Notes: generated from the sequence alone by a model not told the origin. Positions 29,788 to 39,763 are shown, numbered from the stretch's first letter. The stretch: 64,000 nucleotides of DNA from Gilliamella sp. ESL0405 (GCF_019469205.1 NZ_CP048265.1:620001-684000), one strand, 5' to 3'. A program made the numbers and translations.

Positions 29788-30894
29788 ATGAAACGTAATC
29801 TATTAGCAATCGCTATTCCCGCGCTTTTAGTAGCAGCTAGCGCAAATGCATCTATCGAAGTTTGGAACAAAGACGGTAATAAAGTTGATTTTTATGGTCG
29901 AGTAAAAGCAGCTAACAACATTACTGATCGCGGACAAGTTGGTGAAGGTGATGATACTTCAGCTCGTTTAGGTATGTCTGGCCAAACTCAAATCACTGAC
30001 AGCCTTACTGGTTATGGCCGTTGGGAATACGAAGCTAAAGCAGGTAAAGATTCACATAACGAAGTTCGTTATGCATTTGCTGGTTTAAACTTCGGTGATT
30101 TAGGTTCATTCGACTATGGTCGTAATGACGGTGTAGTTAAAGCAATCACTGCTTACACTGACGTATTACCACAATTTGGTGGTGACGCAGCTAACAACGA
30201 CTGGAATGTGTTATCTGCACGTACTAAAGCCGTTGCTACATACCGTAACAACAACTTCTTCGGTTTATCTGACGACTTCAGCTTTGCTCTTCAATATGCA
30301 GACAATGGTGATAACTCAAATACAAAAGACGCTATCCATAGTGGATCAAGAGAAGCTTACGGTGCTAACGCTCAATGGCGTATTTTTGACACTGGTCTAA
30401 CTGCTGGTGCAGCTTATGCTCAATCATCTTCAAGCTACTACCGTCATAATACTTGGGCTGCTGGTCTTAAATATGAAAACTACGATTTATATTTAGGTGC
30501 TAACTACTTCCAAAGCAAGTTAAAAAATCGTGTAGATTATCGTGATGGAACTGAAGATCTTAAAGTTAAAGGTTTTGAATTAGTTGCTCAATATGGTTTC
30601 GACTTAGAAGTGGGTCGTTTAACTCCATCTTTAGCTTATGTTTATCATAAAGTAAGCGGTGATCATTTACGTTTCCACGATAATTCACATAGCTCACCTT
30701 TAGTTAAATATGTATCTTTAGGTGCAACTTATGATCTTAACAAAAACTTCAGCGCAATTGTTGAATACAAATTCAACTTACTTGATCGTAAAGACGTTGG
30801 TGCAGCTGAAAACACTAAAGTACAACGTGGTAAACATGAAAACAAACCAGGTACTAAAGATGTGTTAGGTGTTGGTTTAATTTACCAATTCTAA
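29788..30894 (+). CDS. Outer-membrane general porin (OmpF/OmpC family), copy 1
   Basis: A 368-aa trimeric beta-barrel porin for small hydrophilic solutes. The signal peptide MKRNLLAIAIPALLVAASANA is followed by a mature start IEVWNKDGNKVDFYGRV, which matches the first strand of OmpF/OmpC. The constriction-loop region SFDYGRNDGVVKAITAYTDVLPQFGGD and the C-terminal ...GLIYQF with terminal Phe (BAM signal) are present. It sits directly after pncB-asnS, exactly where ompF is in E. coli, so it is the positional counterpart of ompF. Its own SD is GAGGG. Confidence 0.93.
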   Translation: MKRNLLAIAIPALLVAASANASIEVWNKDGNKVDFYGRVKAANNITDRGQVGEGDDTSARLGMSGQTQITDSLTGYGRWEYEAKAGKDSHNEVRYAFAGLNFGDLGSFDYGRNDGVVKAITAYTDVLPQFGGDAANNDWNVLSARTKAVATYRNNNFFGLSDDFSFALQYADNGDNSNTKDAIHSGSREAYGANAQWRIFDTGLTAGAAYAQSSSSYYRHNTWAAGLKYENYDLYLGANYFQSKLKNRVDYRDGTEDLKVKGFELVAQYGFDLEVGRLTPSLAYVYHKVSGDHLRFHDNSHSSPLVKYVSLGATYDLNKNFSAIVEYKFNLLDRKDVGAAENTKVQRGKHENKPGTKDVLGVGLIYQF

Positions 30895-30924
30895 TTGCTT
30901 AAGACTTAATTCTTAAAACTTAAT

Positions 30925-30953
30925 AAAAAGGGCACTTCGGTGCCTTTTTTTTC
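30925..30953 (+). terminator. Rho-independent terminator of porin 1
   Basis: AAAAGGGCACTTCGGTGCCT followed by a run of T is a stem GGCAC/GTGCC with a stable TTCG tetraloop. An almost identical terminator follows porin 2. Confidence 0.93.
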
Positions 30954-31213
30954 GCCTTCTATTAATCTTTTCAAACAAAAACACATTTTATGCTTAAAAA
31001 ATTTGATATTTAAGATTAAAATAAACGTAAATTCGCAGAATTAATCTAATTATCATTGTTAAATAGATAGTGTGTACAATAAAATCTATATACTACATAT
31101 TAAGAATAGATATCACAGTAATAATATAATTGCTATTAGCTAGCAGTTATTTATTAAATCGAGAGCAAAGTAATTTGCATCTTCAATAATAAAATACCTA
31201 AGAGGGTAACAAA
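30954..31213 (+). promoter_or_regulatory. Promoter and leader region of porin 2
   Basis: About 260 bp of AT-rich non-coding DNA. The only clear element is the ribosome binding site GAGGGTAAC just before the ATG at 31214. I could not pick a reliable -35/-10 pair. The upstream part does not resemble the leader of porin 1 except around the SD. Confidence 0.4.
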
Positions 31214-32353
31214 ATGAAACGTAATCTATTAGCAATCGCTATTCCTGCGCTTTTAATTGCAGGTACTGCTGGCGCTTCTATCGAAGTGTGGAATAAAGAC
31301 GGTAATAAAGTTGACTTTTATGGTCGAGTTTATGCCTTAAACTATATTACTGATCGTAACAACCAAACAGGCGAAGGCGACAAAACTACTGCACGTCTAG
31401 GTATGTCTGGTCAAACTCAAATTACTGACAGTTTAAGTGGTTATGGCCGTTGGGAATACGAAGCAAAAACAGGTGCTGATGCAGATAACGAAACTCGTTA
31501 TGCTTACGCCGGTTTAAACTTTGGTGACCTTGGTTCATTCGATTATGGTCGTAATGACGGTGTGTTAAAAACCTTAACTTCTTATACTGACGTTTTACCT
31601 GAGTTTGGTGGTGATGCTTCTGATAACAATCTTTATGCATTAACTGCACGTACTAAAGCGGTTGCAACTTACCGTAACTCTGACTTCTTCGGTCTAGTAG
31701 ACGGTCTTCGTTTTGCTGTTCAGTATGCGGATAATGGTGATAATAGTTCAACTGGTCGTTTCAATAAACACGATCGTAATGGCCACAATAGTGCAGAAGC
31801 ATGGGGTGCCGTGGTTGATTGGGATGTGTTAGAAACTGGTTTATCAGTTGGTGCCGGTTATGCACAAACTGGTGGTCATAAAGATGCTAAAGCTTGGTCT
31901 GCTGGTGTTAAATATGCCAATGATAACCTTTACTTAGCTGCATTATATATTCAAGGCAAACAAAAATATGGTTGGGATAATGGATCAGCGTCAACTAATG
32001 CTGATGATTTAAAAACCAAAGGTTATGAATTTGTTGCACAATATGGTATCGACTTCGAAGTGGGTCGTTTAACACCATCTGTTGCTTATATTCAACACAA
32101 AGTAAGCGATGCATCTCGTTATTCAAGCGATGCTGGTCTTAAAGGTAATGACTTAGCAAAATATGTTGATGTTGGTTTAACTTATGACTTCAACAAAAAC
32201 TTACAAGCTCTTATCGATTATAAAATCAACTTGTTAGATAAAGATGATATCGGTGCTCGTCGTGCTTTATATAATGACAGCACATTTAGCAAATCACAAA
32301 TCAAAGCTACAACAAAAGATACTGTAGCACTTGGTTTAATTTACCAATTCTAA
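31214..32353 (+). CDS. Outer-membrane general porin (OmpF/OmpC family), copy 2
   Basis: A 379-aa paralogue of the preceding porin. The first ~30 bases of the two genes are identical and the proteins share signal peptide, first strands, SFDYGRNDGV loop-3 region, EFVAQYGIDFEVGRLTPS/ELVAQYGFDLEVGRLTPS strands and the terminal GLIYQF. Differences concentrate in surface-loop segments, for example the Gly/Asn/Asp-rich stretch near residues 185-200. The pair is a tandem duplication, presumably giving channels with different pore properties or surface exposure. Confidence 0.93.
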   Translation: MKRNLLAIAIPALLIAGTAGASIEVWNKDGNKVDFYGRVYALNYITDRNNQTGEGDKTTARLGMSGQTQITDSLSGYGRWEYEAKTGADADNETRYAYAGLNFGDLGSFDYGRNDGVLKTLTSYTDVLPEFGGDASDNNLYALTARTKAVATYRNSDFFGLVDGLRFAVQYADNGDNSSTGRFNKHDRNGHNSAEAWGAVVDWDVLETGLSVGAGYAQTGGHKDAKAWSAGVKYANDNLYLAALYIQGKQKYGWDNGSASTNADDLKTKGYEFVAQYGIDFEVGRLTPSVAYIQHKVSDASRYSSDAGLKGNDLAKYVDVGLTYDFNKNLQALIDYKINLLDKDDIGARRALYNDSTFSKSQIKATTKDTVALGLIYQF

Positions 32354-32376
32354 TTGATTGCAATTTGCTATCAAAT

Positions 32377-32401
32377 AAAAGGCACTTCGGTGCCTTTTTT
32401 A
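32377..32401 (+). terminator. Rho-independent terminator of porin 2
   Basis: AAAAGGCACTTCGGTGCCTT with a T run; stem GGCAC/GTGCC and TTCG loop, duplicated together with the gene. Confidence 0.93.
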
Positions 32402-32489
32402 TTGGGTTTATTTTAATCAAATATTTCTTGCACTTTCGTCGATACTCTGTTAAAAATTGCAAAGATAATAATAGATTAGGATAAAATCA

Positions 32490-32948
32490 ATGCGCTTAAC
32501 CACCCGTATATTACCTGCCAAAAAGAGTATCGCTTTAGTCGCTCACGACCACTTAAAAGATTCACTGCTTGAATGGTGCAAGAAAAATTATCATGAACTG
32601 ACTCATCACCATTTATGTGGCACCGGCACTACCGGTACTTTAATTAAAAAAGAGACGGGACTTGAAATTACCCCTATGTTAAGTGGACCAATGGGCGGGG
32701 ATCAACAAATAGGCGCTTTAATTGCAGAAGGTAAAATCGACATTCTTATCTTTTTTTGGGATCCACTTAATGCTGTTCCGCATGACCCCGATGTTAAGGC
32801 GTTGCTTCGCCTGTCAACCGTCTGGAATATACCGGTGGCGACTAATCAAGCAACAGCTAACGCTTTAATACAATCATCTATTTTTGCTCAAGAGGTCGAA
32901 ATAGAGATCCCGGACTATCAAGGTTATTTAGCGCAAAGAGTCAAATAG
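32490..32948 (+). CDS. mgsA: Methylglyoxal synthase
   Basis: Converts dihydroxyacetone phosphate to methylglyoxal and phosphate, a bypass that relieves sugar-phosphate stress. The family motifs [24 protein letters not shown] (phosphate binding) and [14 protein letters not shown] with the catalytic Asp are seen, followed by [17 protein letters not shown]. At 152 aa it is the same length as the E. coli enzyme. It directly abuts the mdtH-like gene (TAG then ATG), so the two are co-translated. Confidence 0.96.
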   Translation: MRLTTRILPAKKSIALVAHDHLKDSLLEWCKKNYHELTHHHLCGTGTTGTLIKKETGLEITPMLSGPMGGDQQIGALIAEGKIDILIFFWDPLNAVPHDPDVKALLRLSTVWNIPVATNQATANALIQSSIFAQEVEIEIPDYQGYLAQRVK

Positions 32949-34160
32949 ATGCCAATTCCTTCGCAAATCCGTAAAACCGGTCGAAAAATATTATTATTTG
33001 ATAATTTATTTATCGTATTAGGATTTTATGTCGTTTTTCCGCTAGTTTCGACTCATTTTGTCAGTCAAGTAGGCTGGAGTGCATTATTTGTCGGTTTTGC
33101 TTTAGGATTTCGGCAATTTGTACAACAAGGCTTTGGTATTATTGGCGGTGCCATAGCCGATAGATTTGGCGCTAAGCCAATGATCGTCACCGGTATGTTT
33201 TTGCGCTCCATTGGTTTTATCTCTATGGCAGTTGCCAACGAACCATGGTTATTACTGCTATCGTGCTTGCTCTCGGCACTTGGCGGTTTATTGTTTGATC
33301 CGCCACGTATGGGATTAACCATTAAATTTACTCGACCGCATGAGCGTGGCAAGTTTATCTCTTTGCTAATGATACAAGATAATGCTGGTGCGGTGATAGG
33401 TGCCTTAATAGGCGGTTTGCTGATCGATTATGATTTTCATCTGGTCTGTTGGTGCGGCGCATTTATCTTTTTCTTATGTGGCATTTTTAATGTTATCTAT
33501 TTGCCGGCCTACCATATCGCAATTGGTAAAGCGCCCATTATCAATGGGATGAAAATGGTTGTCAAAGATCGCAAATTTACCCGTTATGTGTTGACCTTGA
33601 CCGGTTATTATGTGCTTTGGGTGCAGATCATGTTGATGTTGCCTTTAACTATAACCAATGTGTCGGGCAGTCCTGGTTATGTCAAATGGATGTATGCCAT
33701 TCAAGCTTGCATATCATTAGTGTTACTTTATCCATTGGCGCGATTAAGTGAGCGCTATTTTCGATTAGATCAAAGACTTAAATTTGGTCTGTTTCTGATG
33801 ACTTTTGCCTTTATTATCATTGGCTTTACGCATCATTTATCTATCTTATTGTCTCTTATTGCACTGTTTTATTTAGGGGCAATTATTGCTGAACCTGCGA
33901 GAGAAACACTATCAACAGTATTAACCAATCCGAAAGCAAAAGGAAGCTATATGGGATTTAGTCGATTAGGCTTAGCTTTAGGCGGATTTATTGGCTATAC
34001 CGGTGCCGGCTGGTTATATGATGTTGCGCAGGCGATAGGTTTCCCGCATCTTCCATGGATAGTCCTAACCTTTGTCGGCTTGCTGACTTTGGGTTATTTA
34101 CAATATCTATTTAAAGATGAACAACCTATGGTACGTATTAAGACCAGGAAGATTGGATAA
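32949..34160 (+). CDS. mdtH: MdtH-type MFS multidrug transporter
   Basis: A 403-aa 12-segment inner-membrane transporter with close resemblance to E. coli Mdt[41 protein letters not shown] (motif A region), [12 protein letters not shown] and the late [12 protein letters not shown] and [15 protein letters not shown] stretches. MdtH overexpression gives resistance to some fluoroquinolones in E. coli; native substrate is unknown. It begins directly at the mgsA stop and overlaps the convergent yafJ gene by 23 bp at its 3' end. Confidence 0.88.
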   Translation: MPIPSQIRKTGRKILLFDNLFIVLGFYVVFPLVSTHFVSQVGWSALFVGFALGFRQFVQQGFGIIGGAIADRFGAKPMIVTGMFLRSIGFISMAVANEPWLLLLSCLLSALGGLLFDPPRMGLTIKFTRPHERGKFISLLMIQDNAGAVIGALIGGLLIDYDFHLVCWCGAFIFFLCGIFNVIYLPAYHIAIGKAPIINGMKMVVKDRKFTRYVLTLTGYYVLWVQIMLMLPLTITNVSGSPGYVKWMYAIQACISLVLLYPLARLSERYFRLDQRLKFGLFLMTFAFIIIGFTHHLSILLSLIALFYLGAIIAEPARETLSTVLTNPKAKGSYMGFSRLGLALGGFIGYTGAGWLYDVAQAIGFPHLPWIVLTFVGLLTLGYLQYLFKDEQPMVRIKTRKIG

Positions 34161-34917
34161 TCTCACCATTTTTAAATAACATCGCATCGCCGGTATTTAA
34201 TTTATGCCATGTTTCATTCGAAGTTAATGGCAAAGTCGAAATAATAGTGACCACATCATTAGGTGTGGTATGTTTTTGAAAATCAATTTCCACATCTTCG
34301 TCAATCAATTTTGCTTTACCAAATGGTGCTCGGCGAGTGATCCAATGTAAATTGGTTGAACAATAAGCAAAAACATATTGTCCGTCAGACAGTAACATAT
34401 TAAATATCCCTAGCTTATTTAACTCATCAGCGCACTGTCTAATGTCATTAAAAAGTTTGATATCATCAGTCGGTTTTTCCGGATATTTTTTAAGTAATTG
34501 ATTGATCAAATAGCAAAAAGCATACTCGCTATCGGTCATGCCTACCGGTTCAAAAATCCCCCTGTCTAAGCTTTCATAATCGGTTAATTGACCATTGTGA
34601 GCAAATGTCCAATTTTTCCCCCATAATTGTCGAGTAAAAGGGTGGGTGTTTTCTAATGCCACTCCACCCCGATTCGCTTGACGGATATGGGCGATAACTG
34701 CGGTGGATTTGATTGGGTAGTTTTGTACCATTTTAGCGATAGGCGAATAGCTACATGGCTCCGGATCTTTAAATGTCCGGCAGCCTTTTCCTTCATAAAA
34801 AGTGATGCCCCAACCATCTTTGTGGGGCCCTTTATCGCCGCCACGTTTGATTAAACTGGTAAAGCTAAAACAGATATCGGTTGGTACATTGGCACTCATA
34901 CCCAATAGTTCGCACAT
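34138..34917 (-). CDS. yafJ: Class II glutamine amidotransferase domain protein (YafJ)
   Basis: An Ntn-hydrolase type glutamine amidotransferase domain of 259 aa. The chosen start gives MCELLGM, placing the nucleophile Cys at residue 2, as required after Met removal; an upstream in-frame ATG at 34938 would bury it and lies inside gmh[18 protein letters not shown] and HIRQANRG...NTHPF are family motifs, and AHNGQL is the oxyanion-type loop. It begins 1 base after the gmhA stop. The gmhA-yafJ order is the same as in E. coli. The acceptor substrate is unknown. Confidence 0.87.
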   Translation of the reverse strand: MCELLGMSANVPTDICFSFTSLIKRGGDKGPHKDGWGITFYEGKGCRTFKDPEPCSYSPIAKMVQNYPIKSTAVIAHIRQANRGGVALENTHPFTRQLWGKNWTFAHNGQLTDYESLDRGIFEPVGMTDSEYAFCYLINQLLKKYPEKPTDDIKLFNDIRQCADELNKLGIFNMLLSDGQYVFAYCSTNLHWITRRAPFGKAKLIDEDVEIDFQKHTTPNDVVTIISTLPLTSNETWHKLNTGDAMLFKNGEIIQSSWS

Positions 34918-34918
34918 T

Positions 34919-35494
34919 TTAAGCCATCTCTTTTTCAATTAGCATTATAAGAATATGGATAACTTTGATATGGATTTCTTGTACTCGATCGGCATAGCCA
35001 AAGTGTGGTACACGAATATCGACATCAGCCAGTCCATTCATTTTTCCACCATCTTTACCGGTTAAGGTGATAATCTTCATGCCTTTTTGTTTTGCCGCTT
35101 CGATGGCTTTTAGTACATTTGTTGAATTGCCGGAAGTTGAAATACCTAACAGCACATCGCCCTTTTGTCCAACACCTTCAACGTAACGAGAAAAGATATA
35201 ATCGAAACCAAAATCGTTACCTACGCACGATATATGGCTAACATCAGATATGGCAATGGCCGGGTAGGCAGGGCGGTTATCACGATAACGGCCGGTTAAT
35301 TCTTCAGCAAAGTGCATTGCATCACAATGAGAACCACCATTTCCGCACGATAAAACTTTTCCGCCTTGTTTAAAACTATCAGCAATTAAAATAGCGGCTT
35401 GCTGAATTTGTTCAAGATTTTTATTATCCGAAACAAAATTGGCTAACACGTCAATAGCTTGGTTTAACTCATCACGAATATTATCAATGTACAT
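34919..35494 (-). CDS. gmhA: Phosphoheptose isomerase
   Basis: SIS-domain isomerase converting sedoheptulose 7-phosphate to D-glycero-D-manno-heptose 7-phosphate, the first step of LPS inner-core heptose synthesis. Motifs [20 protein letters not shown] and [19 protein letters not shown] match GmhA; the length of 191 aa is typical. It works with hldE at 42.8 kb. Transcribed ahead of yafJ. A copy of the dispersed ~44-bp motif lies 86 bp upstream. Confidence 0.95.
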   Translation of the reverse strand: MYIDNIRDELNQAIDVLANFVSDNKNLEQIQQAAILIADSFKQGGKVLSCGNGGSHCDAMHFAEELTGRYRDNRPAYPAIAISDVSHISCVGNDFGFDYIFSRYVEGVGQKGDVLLGISTSGNSTNVLKAIEAAKQKGMKIITLTGKDGGKMNGLADVDIRVPHFGYADRVQEIHIKVIHILIMLIEKEMA

Positions 35495-35892
35495 TAATAT
35501 AACCTCATAAATAGAAATTCTGTTTAGTATTGTAAATCGTTCAAAATAGCTTGCAAGTGATAAAAAATAAAATGTCTATCCTTGTCAAGAACTTTCAGAA
35601 ACAACCTACGTTTAAGCATAATTTTTCTGAGAAAAATCCTAGAGTTAAACAGCTGTTATTTTTGCCTTACTCTTTTTCCAAAAATAAAATGATTTGATTG
35701 GTTAAATGTTATCGATCAATTTTCAAAAAATTATTTATTAAAACGTTGTTGTAGCGTTATATCCTAATAGGACAAGCCTTTAAATTGTGATAAAATAGCA
35801 AGATTATTTTCGCTTACCGTAATAGTTAAATAAGTGGTAATTAGATAATTGTGAGTTAAATAGCATTTAAAATTAATCTATAAGGAATTGAT
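35495..35892. promoter_or_regulatory. Divergent gmhA/ribH intergenic region
   Basis: About 400 bp without a gene. It holds a solitary ~44-bp motif (35581-35622) on the gmhA side and, on the ribH side, an extended -10 candidate TGATAAAAT at 35788-35796. No FMN riboswitch signature was recognised, and no open frame has a credible start. Confidence 0.45.
35581..35622. repeat. Solitary copy of the ~44-bp dispersed motif
   Basis: CTTGTCAAGAACTTTCAGAA followed by ACAACCTACGTTTAAGCATA matches the array core over its whole length. It lies 86 bp upstream of gmhA and has the same orientation as all other copies. Confidence 0.8.
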
Positions 35893-36363
35893 ATGCAAAC
35901 AGTAAAAGGTAAAGTTGCGGCTCCCAAAGCTAAAGTAGCTATAATCGTCGCTCGTTTTAATCATTTTATTAATGACAGTTTAGTTAATGGCGCTGTTGAT
36001 GCATTGACCCGTATCGGGCAAGTTGATGATAAAAATATTACTGTAATTTGGGTTCCGGGCGCTTATGAAATTCCACTTGCTGCTAAAGCCGCAGCACAAT
36101 CAAAAAAATATGATGCTATTGTTGCTTTAGGCACAGTGATTCGTGGTAGTACTGCGCATTTTGATTTTGTTGCCGGTGAGTCAAGTTCTGGCTTATTAAG
36201 TGCCAGTTTAGATTTTTCAATTCCGGTAGGGTTTGGTATTTTAACAACTGAAAGTATAGAACAAGCTATTGAACGTGCAGGCACTAAAGCCGGTAATAAA
36301 GGCGCTGAAGCTGCTTTAACTGCACTGGAAATGCTAAATATTATTAAAGCAATTAAGGAGTAA
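35893..36363 (+). CDS. ribH: 6,7-dimethyl-8-ribityllumazine synthase
   Basis: Condenses 5-amino-6-ribitylaminouracil with dihydroxybutanone phosphate in riboflavin synthesis; the enzyme forms an icosahedral shell in many bacteria. Motifs [37 protein letters not shown] and [16 protein letters not shown] are complete; 156 aa equals the E. coli length. AAGGA precedes the ATG. It is followed 4 bp later by nusB, the usual ribH-nusB pair. Confidence 0.96.
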   Translation: MQTVKGKVAAPKAKVAIIVARFNHFINDSLVNGAVDALTRIGQVDDKNITVIWVPGAYEIPLAAKAAAQSKKYDAIVALGTVIRGSTAHFDFVAGESSSGLLSASLDFSIPVGFGILTTESIEQAIERAGTKAGNKGAEAALTALEMLNIIKAIKE

Positions 36364-36367
36364 TTTA

Positions 36368-36787
36368 GTGGCGTTAGTGAATCCTCGTCGCCGTGCAAGA
36401 GAGTGTGCCGTTCAAGCAATTTACTCTTGGCAAATTTCACGCAATGATCTTGCTGATGTTGAAGCAAGTTTTATGGCTGAGCAAGATATGAAAGGTGTTG
36501 ATGCCAAATATTTTAGAGAGTTACTTAGTGGTGTGGCTAAAAACACCGCTGAACTCGATGAAAAAATGTCACCTTATTTGACCGAACGTAGTGTTGATGA
36601 GTTAGGGCAAGTCGAGTTAGCCATTTTAAGAATTGCACTTTATGAATTAATGAAACGTCATGATGTGCCATATAAAGTTGTGATTAATGAAGCTATTGAT
36701 CTAACCAAAACGTTTGGCGCTCAAGAGAGCCATAAATTTATTAATGGTGTTTTAGATAAAATTGCACCCACTATACGTACTCGCTAA
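36368..36787 (+). CDS. nusB: Transcription antitermination factor NusB
   Basis: All-helical factor that with NusE (S10) binds boxA and promotes rRNA antitermination. [16 protein letters not shown] at the N-terminus and [16 protein letters not shown] near residue 100 are family signatures; 139 aa matches E. coli NusB. Translation begins at GTG with AAGGAG 7 nt upstream. Confidence 0.95.
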   Translation: MALVNPRRRARECAVQAIYSWQISRNDLADVEASFMAEQDMKGVDAKYFRELLSGVAKNTAELDEKMSPYLTERSVDELGQVELAILRIALYELMKRHDVPYKVVINEAIDLTKTFGAQESHKFINGVLDKIAPTIRTR

Positions 36788-36808
36788 CTGAACAATATTG
36801 AGACAAAT

Positions 36809-37861
36809 ATGAACGATAATACTGAAAAAAATAAACCCACTGTTTACTATGCTAAAAAACAAGAGAATCCAAAACACTCTTTTGCGACTAAAGAGAAATC
36901 GAAAAATAGCCGAAATAAGCATAGGGAAGATTCTTTTCAGTCTAATTCAAGAAGCAAACGTGATTTTAATGATCGCATTGAAACATTTCGACCTAATGTT
37001 AGTGGCAGAAAACCAGATAACAAAGCTCGATCCGATCAATCTCAATATGATTTAAATGATTCACCATGGCAAAAGAAAGTTCGTAATAATGAGCAGACTC
37101 CGACTTTTGGGTTTGATGAGTATCGTCAACGTAAAGAAGAGTCTTTAGTCTATAGTGAAAACAGTTGTAAAGCGGTGTTTAAACATCGTCGTTTAGCGAT
37201 AGTCAAACTGTTCATTACTCAAGAGATGACTTATCAATTTAAAGATTTAATTAATTGGTTAGTCAAGCAGCGTTTGGGCTATGATGTTGTATCATCTGAG
37301 CAAATCACTAAAATTACCCAGACTCCTCATCACGGTGGTGTGTGCTTAATTGTAAAAAAACGTGTTCCACTTAGTTTAATTGACTATTTAGCTAAACAAA
37401 GTGATAAAACTCAAGATTGCCTTTTGGCTATTGATGATGTGAATAATCCTCATAACTTAGGTGGCTTGATTCGTAGTGCGGCTTTTTTTGATGTAAATGG
37501 TGTAATGTTACGTCAAACCAATTTACTCGATAGTGGTGCAGCTATGCGGGTTGCCGAAGGGGGTATTGAAGCGGTTGAATCAATCAAAAGTGATGATTTT
37601 ATTGCTTCGTTAGATCTATTAAAACAACATGGCTATCAAGTTGTTGCGCTATTACCGTGTCAGGTTAAATCAATGGCATCAACTGAGCTACATAAAGCAC
37701 ATTTTAATCAAAAAGTTGCTTTGGTCATTTTCCAGCAAATTAATTTAAAATTAGTTAATTGTGCTGATGTAGTTGTTCATCTTAAAGGAAATGATAATAT
37801 GCCTGCACTCAATATTTCAGTTGCTACAGGGATTGTATTATCACATCTGCAAAATCAGTAG
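36809..37861 (+). CDS. yfiF: SpoU/TrmH-family RNA 2'-O-methyltransferase, YfiF-like
   Basis: A 350-aa protein with a ~100-residue disordered, Lys/Arg/Asn-rich N-terminal tail, an RNA-binding substrate-recognition part (about 115-190), and a SPOUT methyltransferase domain. The trefoil-knot motifs are LAIDDVNNPHNLGGLIRSAAFF (motif 1, about residue 208) and a C-terminal LKGNDNMPALNISVATGIVL, where SPOUT enzymes have the SAM-binding loop (usually G-x-E-x-x-G-(I/L)). The acidic loop reads KGNDN instead of GxExxG, as in YfiF-type members. Its RNA target is not established. It lies 21 bp after nusB. Confidence 0.8.
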   Translation: MNDNTEKNKPTVYYAKKQENPKHSFATKEKSKNSRNKHREDSFQSNSRSKRDFNDRIETFRPNVSGRKPDNKARSDQSQYDLNDSPWQKKVRNNEQTPTFGFDEYRQRKEESLVYSENSCKAVFKHRRLAIVKLFITQEMTYQFKDLINWLVKQRLGYDVVSSEQITKITQTPHHGGVCLIVKKRVPLSLIDYLAKQSDKTQDCLLAIDDVNNPHNLGGLIRSAAFFDVNGVMLRQTNLLDSGAAMRVAEGGIEAVESIKSDDFIASLDLLKQHGYQVVALLPCQVKSMASTELHKAHFNQKVALVIFQQINLKLVNCADVVVHLKGNDNMPALNISVATGIVLSHLQNQ

Positions 37862-37988
37862 TGTTTATGTTGCAGATGAGTTGGATTAGCTTTTTTGTCA
37901 TTTAATATTTCTAAATAGCATCATTTGAATAGAAAATGGTTATTTTTTCTGTACATTGGTAGCTAGTTATTCTGTTCTGGTAATCATT

Positions 37989-38924
37989 ATGGTGTTGAAA
38001 CATAAAGTTGGTTTAATTTTTGGTAAGTTCTATCCTTTACATTGTGGTCATATCTATCTGATTGAAAAAGCGATGAGTCAAGTTGATGAATTGCATATTA
38101 TCCTTGGCTGCGAGGCTGAACGTGATAAACTCCTTTTTCAAAAAAGCCAATTACCAAAACAACCGCAAGTCTACGATCGCTTTTCTTGGTTACAAGAAAC
38201 CTTCAAAGATCGTCACAATATTCATGTACATATTTTAGATGAAGCCGGTATTGAATATTATCCCAATGGTTGGCAAGATTGGAGCGATCGTGTTAAACAT
38301 ATTTTAGCTGAGCACAAAATTGAACCTACCGTCGTGTTTACCAGTGAGCCGCAAGATGCTAAAAATCATGAACACTATTTTGGCTGTCCGGTTGTGATTG
38401 TCGATGCCGATCGTGATTTTGTTAATATTAGTGCGACAAAAATTCGTGAAAATCCTTATAAAAATTGGAATTTCATTGCAAAAGCGGCTAAACCTTTTTT
38501 CGTTAAAAAAGTCGCTATTATCGGACAAGGTAAATTTAACGATTTACCCCTTCAGCTTGCCAATATATACAATACTCAATATGTTTCTAATGGCTATATT
38601 AATTACATTCAACGCGAAATAACCACACCGCAACATCAGCGTTATTTAAGTGAAAATGATTATATGCGAATAGCTATGCTTCATGTTGAACGTGTGGCGA
38701 AAGCGGTCGAAACTGCCAATAAACTGGTCTTTACCTCGATTGATTTTGATAGTTTAGCGAAAAACTACTATCAGATTTTCAATAAACAAAGTGATGCGTT
38801 AAGAGATTTAAAAATCAATTGTCCTTTTGATTTAGTCATACATGAGTCAGATTTACCCGCAAATAGCTCACCTTTAGAGCATTTTGAAACGGTGACGAAA
38901 ATGGTTGAGTCATTATTGATTTAG
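37989..38924 (+). CDS. nadR: NadR-like NMN adenylyltransferase with degraded ribosylnicotinamide kinase domain
   Basis: Residues 1-165 match the NMN adenylyltransferase half of NadR: GKFYPLHCGH (nucleotidyltransferase H-x-G-H, residues 12-21), GIEYYPNGWQDWSDRVK, TSEPQDAKNHEHYFG and the ISATKIR motif near 147. The second half aligns with the ribosylnicotinamide kinase half of Haemophilus NadR (KPFFVKKVAIIG ... LANIYNT), but where NadR has the P-loop GGESSGKS this has GQGKFND, with no GKS/T. The Walker-B-like FIDTDF is FTSIDF. The C-terminus is also short (311 aa). The N-terminal HTH repressor domain of E. coli NadR is absent. I chose the ATG at 37989; an upstream TTG adds no conserved sequence. 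Adenylyltransferase activity is likely, kinase activity unlikely. Confidence 0.82.
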   Translation: MVLKHKVGLIFGKFYPLHCGHIYLIEKAMSQVDELHIILGCEAERDKLLFQKSQLPKQPQVYDRFSWLQETFKDRHNIHVHILDEAGIEYYPNGWQDWSDRVKHILAEHKIEPTVVFTSEPQDAKNHEHYFGCPVVIVDADRDFVNISATKIRENPYKNWNFIAKAAKPFFVKKVAIIGQGKFNDLPLQLANIYNTQYVSNGYINYIQREITTPQHQRYLSENDYMRIAMLHVERVAKAVETANKLVFTSIDFDSLAKNYYQIFNKQSDALRDLKINCPFDLVIHESDLPANSSPLEHFETVTKMVESLLI

Positions 38925-38986
38925 TTCATCACATTTATTAATGCTTATGCTAAAATACCCTAAATCTTTACGATAGGTGTATTTTT

Positions 38987-39763
38987 ATGTCTCAATCTTC
39001 TGATAAACAAGATAATAATAATCAAGAGAAAATCGATTTCGGTTATACCCAAGTTTTAAAACAAGATAAAGTCAAACGTGTAGCAGAAGTTTTTCATTCG
39101 GTTGCAGATAAATATGATGTAATGAATGATTTGATGTCATTTGGGATTCATCGTATCTGGAAAAAAAACACCATTGAGTATAGCAGTGTCCGTAAAGGTC
39201 AAAAAGTTCTCGATCTCGCTGGTGGAACCGGTGACTTAACCGCTAAATTTGCCCAGTTAGTCGGTGATGATGGCTTAGTTGTGCTTGCCGATATCAATGA
39301 ATCGATGTTAAAAGTTGGTCGTGATAAGTTACGTGATAAAGGCTTATTTAAAAACATTGAATATGTGCAAGCAAATGCTGAACAATTGCCGTTTGCCGAT
39401 AACTATTTTGATTGTATTACTATTTCTTTTGGTTTACGAAATGTTACCGATAAAGAGAAAGCCTTGCGTTCGATGTGGCGAGTTCTAAAGCCGGGCGGAC
39501 GATTATTAATTCTTGAGTTTTCCAAACCTCAATATCAAATCTTAAATAAAGCGTATGATTTGTATTCTTTTACCATGCTGCCATTAATGGGCAAGTTGGT
39601 GGCAAATGATTCAGAAAGTTATCGCTATTTAGCTGAATCAATTAGAATGCATCCGGATCAAAAAACGTTGAAAAAGATGATGGAAGATGCCGGATTTGTT
39701 GATGTGAAATATCACAATATGACCGGTGGCATTGTCGCTTTACATATTGGCTTCAAATTTTAA
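38987..39763 (+). CDS. ubiE: Ubiquinone/menaquinone biosynthesis C-methyltransferase
   Basis: SAM-dependent methyltransferase acting in both ubiquinone and menaquinone synthesis. SAM motif [16 protein letters not shown] (about residue 72), [14 protein letters not shown] and the UbiE signature [17 protein letters not shown] are intact; 258 aa is near E. coli's 251. A TGC-TAAAAT extended -10-like element lies ~35 bp before the ATG. It is followed by ubiB after only 14 bp, with no ubiJ in between. Confidence 0.96.
   Translation: MSQSSDKQDNNNQEKIDFGYTQVLKQDKVKRVAEVFHSVADKYDVMNDLMSFGIHRIWKKNTIEYSSVRKGQKVLDLAGGTGDLTAKFAQLVGDDGLVVLADINESMLKVGRDKLRDKGLFKNIEYVQANAEQLPFADNYFDCITISFGLRNVTDKEKALRSMWRVLKPGGRLLILEFSKPQYQILNKAYDLYSFTMLPLMGKLVANDSESYRYLAESIRMHPDQKTLKKMMEDAGFVDVKYHNMTGGIVALHIGFKF

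Noticed and set aside
35623-35892. FMN riboswitch before ribH
   Set aside because: The conserved AGGGGC and related aptamer segments are absent; only a promoter-like -10 is visible.
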